This document shows, in pieces, positions 7,345 through 8,926 of a stretch of 8,926 nt of DNA (positions within the stretch are counted from its first letter, which is position 1; every line of letters begins with the position of its first letter). A program made the translations under genes and the position numbers. Source of the DNA: an uncultured bacterium (GTDB lineage Bacteria > Planctomycetota > Phycisphaerae > Sedimentisphaerales > Anaerobacaceae); the NCBI GenBank assembly GCA_913009865.1, contig CAJVYK010000084.1, forward strand, positions 1 through 8,926, in the 5' to 3' direction. The notes beneath the pieces are model-generated. The model was given only the letters and a program-made list of their open reading frames with translations, was not told the origin of the DNA and did not search any database.

Positions 7345-7988
7345 CCAACCTGAACTCCCGCCCGGCTCCCTTGTCTTGTTTGAGCCAAATTATGTTCAAC
7401 TTCCTCCAGAAGATTAGCTGCATCCTGATGGCCGGCGTCTAAAGTTAAAATGTCCAGGAGGATTTTTTTGGACCGCTCAAGCCGGCCATCTTTCATATAT
7501 AGCGCTGCCAGAGAGAACATAACGGATATGTCAGCCGGGTGCATATCCAGATATAGCTGCAGATAGTGAATGACCTTTGCGAATGAGCCCATCTGGCAAG
7601 AGGCCTGAAACAGTCCCAAAAGAGCTGTCAGGTTGTCGGTATCCAACTGAAGGCATTTTAAGTACATCTCAAAGGCCCGCTTGTAATCGCCTTTTGCCTG
7701 TGCGACCATAGCCAGTCCGCAATGGGCCTTGGCGCAATTAACATCCAGCCGGCAGGCGACCTTAAAGGCCACTTCAGCATCGTCAAGAAGATTTTTTTGC
7801 AGTCCAACTACTCCAAGACCAACGTATGGACCCGGCTCATCAGGTCCCAGTGATGCCGCTTTTTCGTAGCAGCGCTGTGCCTGTACGTAGTTGCCGACGG
7901 AGGTGTAACAATCGCCGAGTTCCTGTAAAACCTCGTAGTGCTGAGTCAAATCGGGCTGTTCAGTAGTATTTTCCTGTGTTATGTCCAT
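7341..7988 (-). CDS. TPR-repeat protein (five repeats)
   Basis: This 215-residue protein is built almost completely of tetratricopeptide repeats in 34-residue register: about 18-51, 52-85, 86-119, 120-153 and 154-187, with a capping helix to about 200. Repeat hallmarks are seen, for example LGDCYTSVGNYVQAQRCYEKA (25-45, Gly and Ala at the usual places) and GLAMVAQAKGDYKRAFEMY (91-109). There is no signal peptide, membrane segment or catalytic domain. TPR arrays bind proteins, so it probably serves as an adaptor for the glycosylation enzymes or their protein substrate; that role is inferred from the operon. ATG at 7988 overlaps the preceding gene's stop by 10 nt (ATGGACATAA) and has AAGGAAG at 8004-7998, 9 nt upstream. 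Its own stop overlaps the next ATG by 4 nt. Coding is certain; the function is not. Confidence 0.82.
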   Translation of the reverse strand: MDITQENTTEQPDLTQHYEVLQELGDCYTSVGNYVQAQRCYEKAASLGPDEPGPYVGLGVVGLQKNLLDDAEVAFKVACRLDVNCAKAHCGLAMVAQAKGDYKRAFEMYLKCLQLDTDNLTALLGLFQASCQMGSFAKVIHYLQLYLDMHPADISVMFSLAALYMKDGRLERSKKILLDILTLDAGHQDAANLLEEVEHNLAQTRQGSRAGVQVG

Positions 7989-8901
7989 AGTAATTCACTT
8001 CCTTCGAGTATTTGTTCCGCTCTTTTGAGTAAATCAATCGCTGAATTAAAATTCTTTTCTTCCCGGCTGACCTTTGCTTCTAACAGAAGCGTATCCACCG
8101 TTGGCCGATGCCGGTTGACTTGGCAACTGAGTTTAGCTGCTCTGGTGTGGCCGCCGGCTTTGAAAAAAGCCTTCGCTGCCAACGTTTTCATCCATAGCTG
8201 GTTCTGGTGATGTTCGGCAATATATTCGAATAGCCGGGCGGCCTGGGCCCAGTTGCCGTCTTTTTCCGCTGACCGGGCCTCTTGAAGCAACTGGTCGAAC
8301 TGAAAGGGGATTTCTTCAGGACGCAATTGTCTTATTACAATGCCGGCGGCTTTCAGAGATTCGCAAATTGACAAATGTGGATAGCTTTTTCTGGCACAGA
8401 CTAAATCCTCTTTTTTTACTACCACCGCCCAGAGCGTATCCATTGAACCTTCCAGCTCAAATCCTTCGCGGGCATCCGAATTGTTAATCAGAGCGTAAAG
8501 CGGGTCCTCTATCCACATTTCCTCTATGTCAAAGCCGCTTGGTACGATGACAATATACTCGCCGTCACATACGGCCAGGGCTGTATCTATGCGCTTGGTC
8601 TCGGAGGCGGGGAAGTTGACCGGTACGTTGATTATGTTCGGCATATCCGTGTTGAGCCGGTTGAAATCGGTATGCGGCAGCGGAAGATAAATTTTGTACG
8701 GATAGAAAGTGTGCCTCCAGATAGAGCCGAGCGTTTTTCCCGCCTGTTTGTTCAGCCGGTCAGGAGTAAAAATGATGGACATATCCTTAATCTTTGTCCA
8801 GGGCTTGGCCGGCCTTGTGGTTCGTATCGTCAGAAGGTTCTTTAGATACTCGTTTTCATTTTTGCGCTGTCGAACCGATATTCTGTCGGATTCGCCGACA
8901 G
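7979..8901 (-). CDS. Degenerate GT2-like protein with C-terminal TPRs, 5' end missing
   Basis: The reading frame is open to the contig edge. An ATG exists at 8782, but the frame continues upstream for 39 clean codons to 8899 (including NENEYLKNLL and RPAKPWTKIKD). That Met also falls inside the first strand of the fold (KDMSIIFTPDR), with AAGGA only 1-2 nt before it, so I treat the gene as partial. Counting from Met 8782, residues 1-100 follow a GT-A/GT2 layout: strand 1, then the helix TLGSIWRHTFYP, strand YKIYLPL, and AVCDGEYIVIVPSGFD (71-86). PSG replaces the expected DxD, so catalysis is doubtful. Residues 165-262 form about three TPR-like helix pairs (DGNWAQAARLFEYIAEHH, KNFNSAIDLLKRAEQ). 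The stop overlaps the next gene. It is probably the first visible member of the glycosylation operon, perhaps a scaffold or protein-recognition subunit. The missing upstream part could hold further catalytic domains. Confidence 0.72.
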
Positions 8902-8926
8902 AGATCGGAAGAGCGTCGTGGAGGGG
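8902..8926. other. Sequencing adapter remnant at contig end (not genomic)
   Basis: Positions 8902-8920 read AGATCGGAAGAGCGTCGTG, identical to the start of the Illumina TruSeq-type adapter in the read-through orientation. The following GAGGGG matches the expected TAGGGA at four of six positions. This is untrimmed adapter, so the genomic sequence ends at about 8901 and any residues translated beyond that are artificial. Confidence 0.96.

Noticed and set aside
8780..8782. ATG at 8782 as the start of the right-edge gene
   Set aside because: The frame is open for 39 more codons of plausible protein upstream, and the Met falls inside the predicted first strand of the domain.
1..8926. CRISPR arrays, tRNA or rRNA genes, insertion sequences
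   Set aside because: No regularly spaced repeats, no cloverleaf-like or rRNA-like stretches and no transposase-like protein were seen; nearly all the sequence is explained by the six minus-strand genes.

Overview
The window is 8.9 kb of bacterial DNA in which every supportable gene lies on the minus strand. Transcription therefore runs from the right edge (8926) to the left edge (1). The clear anchor is the N-terminal 315 residues of the flagellar filament cap protein FliD at 1-945. The five genes upstream of it read as a locus for modifying flagellin, or another surface protein, with glycans. The host is a flagellated bacterium with moderate GC. The radical-SAM and cobalamin-type domain, the very large fused glycosyltransferase and the abundant TPR proteins are compatible with an anaerobic or sediment lineage, perhaps Planctomycetota (Phycisphaerae-like). 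That placement is a low-confidence guess, because the window holds no phylogenetic marker gene.

Layout in transcription order: (1) 8901-7979, the 3' part of a gene for a degenerate GT2-like fold followed by TPRs, running off the contig; (2) 7988-7341, a protein made almost entirely of five TPR repeats; (3) 7344-7033, a small helical protein resembling FliT/FlgN flagellar export chaperones; (4) 7022-5898, an FkbM-type methyltransferase with an N-terminal GT2-like region lacking the DxD motif; (5) 5856-1075, a 1593-residue protein joining a CgeB-like GT-B domain, a B12-binding-type radical SAM module, three apparently intact GT2 domains and a TPR-like tail; (6) 945-1, fliD, cut by the left edge. 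Genes 1 to 3 overlap by 10 and 4 nt, genes 3 to 4 are 10 nt apart and genes 4 to 5 are 41 nt apart, so 1 to 5 look like one operon. The 129 nt gap before fliD holds a candidate sigma-28 promoter, so fliD may also be transcribed separately as a late flagellar gene.

Working model (inference): the large enzyme and its partners build and methylate a glycan. The TPR and inactive GT-like parts provide scaffolding or substrate recognition, and the FliT/FlgN-like protein links the machinery to exported flagellar subunits. Glycosyltransferase genes next to flagellin and fliD are an established arrangement in several bacteria. The fusion order seen here is not one I recognise as characterised.

Technical caveat: the last 25 bases (8902-8926) match Illumina adapter sequence, so they are not genomic and the true contig end is about 8901.
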